Shown: one piece after another, positions 5,279 through 5,984 of the stretch
Position numbering within the stretch: the first letter of the stretch is position 1
How the letters are laid out: every line of letters starts with the position of its first letter
Assembly (NCBI GenBank): GCA_025360285.1
Contig: JANYCM010000097.1
Coordinates: 1 to 5,984, forward strand
Length of the DNA stretch: 5,984 nt
Origin: Sphingomonadales bacterium
GTDB taxonomy: Bacteria; Pseudomonadota; Alphaproteobacteria; Sphingomonadales; Sphingomonadaceae
Direction: 5' to 3'
The notes under the pieces: generated by a model
The model's database searches: none
What the model was told of the DNA's origin: nothing
The model's input: the letters and a program-made list of their open reading frames with translations, nothing else
Made by a program: the position numbers and the translations under genes

Positions 5279-5984
5279 ATGTCCGATGTCTCGATGACCA
5301 CCGCCGCGCCTGCCGACCAGCGGCCGGGCCGCATCCCGGCGAGCCCCACCGAAGCGCGCGGCCCGCAGGATCTGCGCGGGCTGCACTATCCGTTCGGGCG
5401 CTGGGTGCCCGAAGGCGGCACGCTGTTCGAAGTCGCGCCCGGCATCCACTGGACGCGGATGCCGCTGCCATTTGGCCTCGATCACATCAATTTATGGGTT
5501 CTGGATGCCGGGGACGGCTGGGCGATCGTCGATACCGGCGTCAACATGCCGCGCACCCGCGGCCATTGGGAGGCCCTGTTTGCGGGGCCACTGGCGGGCA
5601 AACCGGTCACGCGGGTGATCGTCACCCATTACCACCCCGATCATCTCGGGCTGGCCGGCTGGTTGTGCGAACGCTGGCAGGTGCCGCTGGAAATCGCCCG
5701 CACCGAATATCTGCTGGCCCGCACCCTGACGCTCGATGTGCGCGATACGCCGCCGCCGGAAGCTGTGGATTTCAGCATCCGCGCCGGCTGGCCGAACGAA
5801 GCCATCGACATGCTGCGCGCCCGGCCCTGGGGCAGCTTTCACAAGATCATCAGCCCGCTGCCCGCCGGCTTCAAGCGCATCAAGGATGGCGATGTGCTGA
5901 CCATCGGCACAAGGCGCTGGCGCATCGTCACCGGCCGCGGCCATGCGCCGGAACATTCGTGCCTGGTGTCCGACGACGGCATCA
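5279..5984 (+). CDS. MBL-fold metallo-hydrolase, N-terminal part (cut by window edge)
   Basis: The frame is open from ATG 5279 to the right edge, giving 235 codons with no stop. After about 60 residues of leader ('LRGLHYPFGRWVPEGG' is part of it), the metallo-beta-lactamase fold begins: INLWVLDAGDGWAIVDTG (70-87) with D85 in the usual 'DTG' turn. The metal-binding motif is THYHPDH, with H117, H119, D121 and H122, and the third-ligand segment is GHAPEH with H222. All metal ligands expected up to this point are present, so the enzyme should bind two metals, usually zinc. The family hydrolyses varied substrates (thioesters, lactones, beta-lactams and others); none can be singled out here. The long insert with 'SIRAGWPNEAIDMLRAR' (about 165-181) before GHAPEH resembles MBL proteins of some 320-350 residues with a C-terminal helical domain, which would lie beyond the window. 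An N-terminal secretion signal is not seen. Confidence 0.92.
   Translation, partial: MSDVSMTTAAPADQRPGRIPASPTEARGPQDLRGLHYPFGRWVPEGGTLFEVAPGIHWTRMPLPFGLDHINLWVLDAGDGWAIVDTGVNMPRTRGHWEALFAGPLAGKPVTRVIVTHYHPDHLGLAGWLCERWQVPLEIARTEYLLARTLTLDVRDTPPPEAVDFSIRAGWPNEAIDMLRARPWGSFHKIISPLPAGFKRIKDGDVLTIGTRRWRIVTGRGHAPEHSCLVSDDGI

Noticed and set aside
5492..5494. A rare TTA leucine codon in the MBL gene (residue 72)
   Set aside because: A single rare codon in an otherwise typical GC-rich gene; no sign of regulation or transfer.
5492..5956. A 154-codon minus-strand open frame opposite the MBL gene
   Set aside because: The plus strand has an intact metal-binding MBL protein through the whole stretch; the minus frame is His/Gly/Ala-rich with no domain.

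Overview
The window is GC-rich, densely packed bacterial DNA with third-position G/C preference throughout. Gene content points to an alphaproteobacterium, most likely a sphingomonad (Sphingomonadales). The pointers are an ATP12-type F1-ATPase assembly chaperone (a family confined to alphaproteobacteria and mitochondria), a DUF2269 membrane protein, a PccB-type carboxyltransferase, and a short G/C-rich palindromic intergenic repeat common in such genomes. The lineage call is an inference from content, not from a marker gene.

Layout: (1) 1-243, minus strand, the N-terminal part of a DUF2269 membrane protein running off the left edge. (2) A short divergent spacer, then 336-1364, plus strand, a CorA/ZntB-type divalent cation transporter. 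(3) Convergent with it, 1396-2922, minus strand, pccB, the carboxyltransferase subunit of an acyl-CoA (probably propionyl-CoA) carboxylase. (4) A 126-bp spacer carrying a perfect 10-bp-arm palindrome at 3002-3023. (5) 3049-5201, minus strand, a tight four-gene cluster in which every neighbouring pair overlaps. In transcription order it is a PaiB-like FMN-binding split-barrel protein, a HAD-superfamily phosphatase, a 76-residue two-helix membrane protein and the ATP12 chaperone. (6) A 77-bp divergent spacer with a 6-bp-arm inverted repeat, then from 5279 on the plus strand an MBL-fold metallo-hydrolase running off the right edge.

The four-gene cluster is almost certainly co-transcribed and probably translationally coupled. 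pccB may be read from the same transcript or from its own promoter in the repeat-bearing spacer. Most of the window is ordinary chromosomal housekeeping and metabolism: metal transport, propionyl-CoA breakdown, phosphatase repair and ATP synthase assembly. I see no phage, transposon, CRISPR array, RNA gene or defence system. The least explained items are the small membrane protein wedged against ATP12, the short palindromic repeat, and the two divergent spacers with small palindromes.
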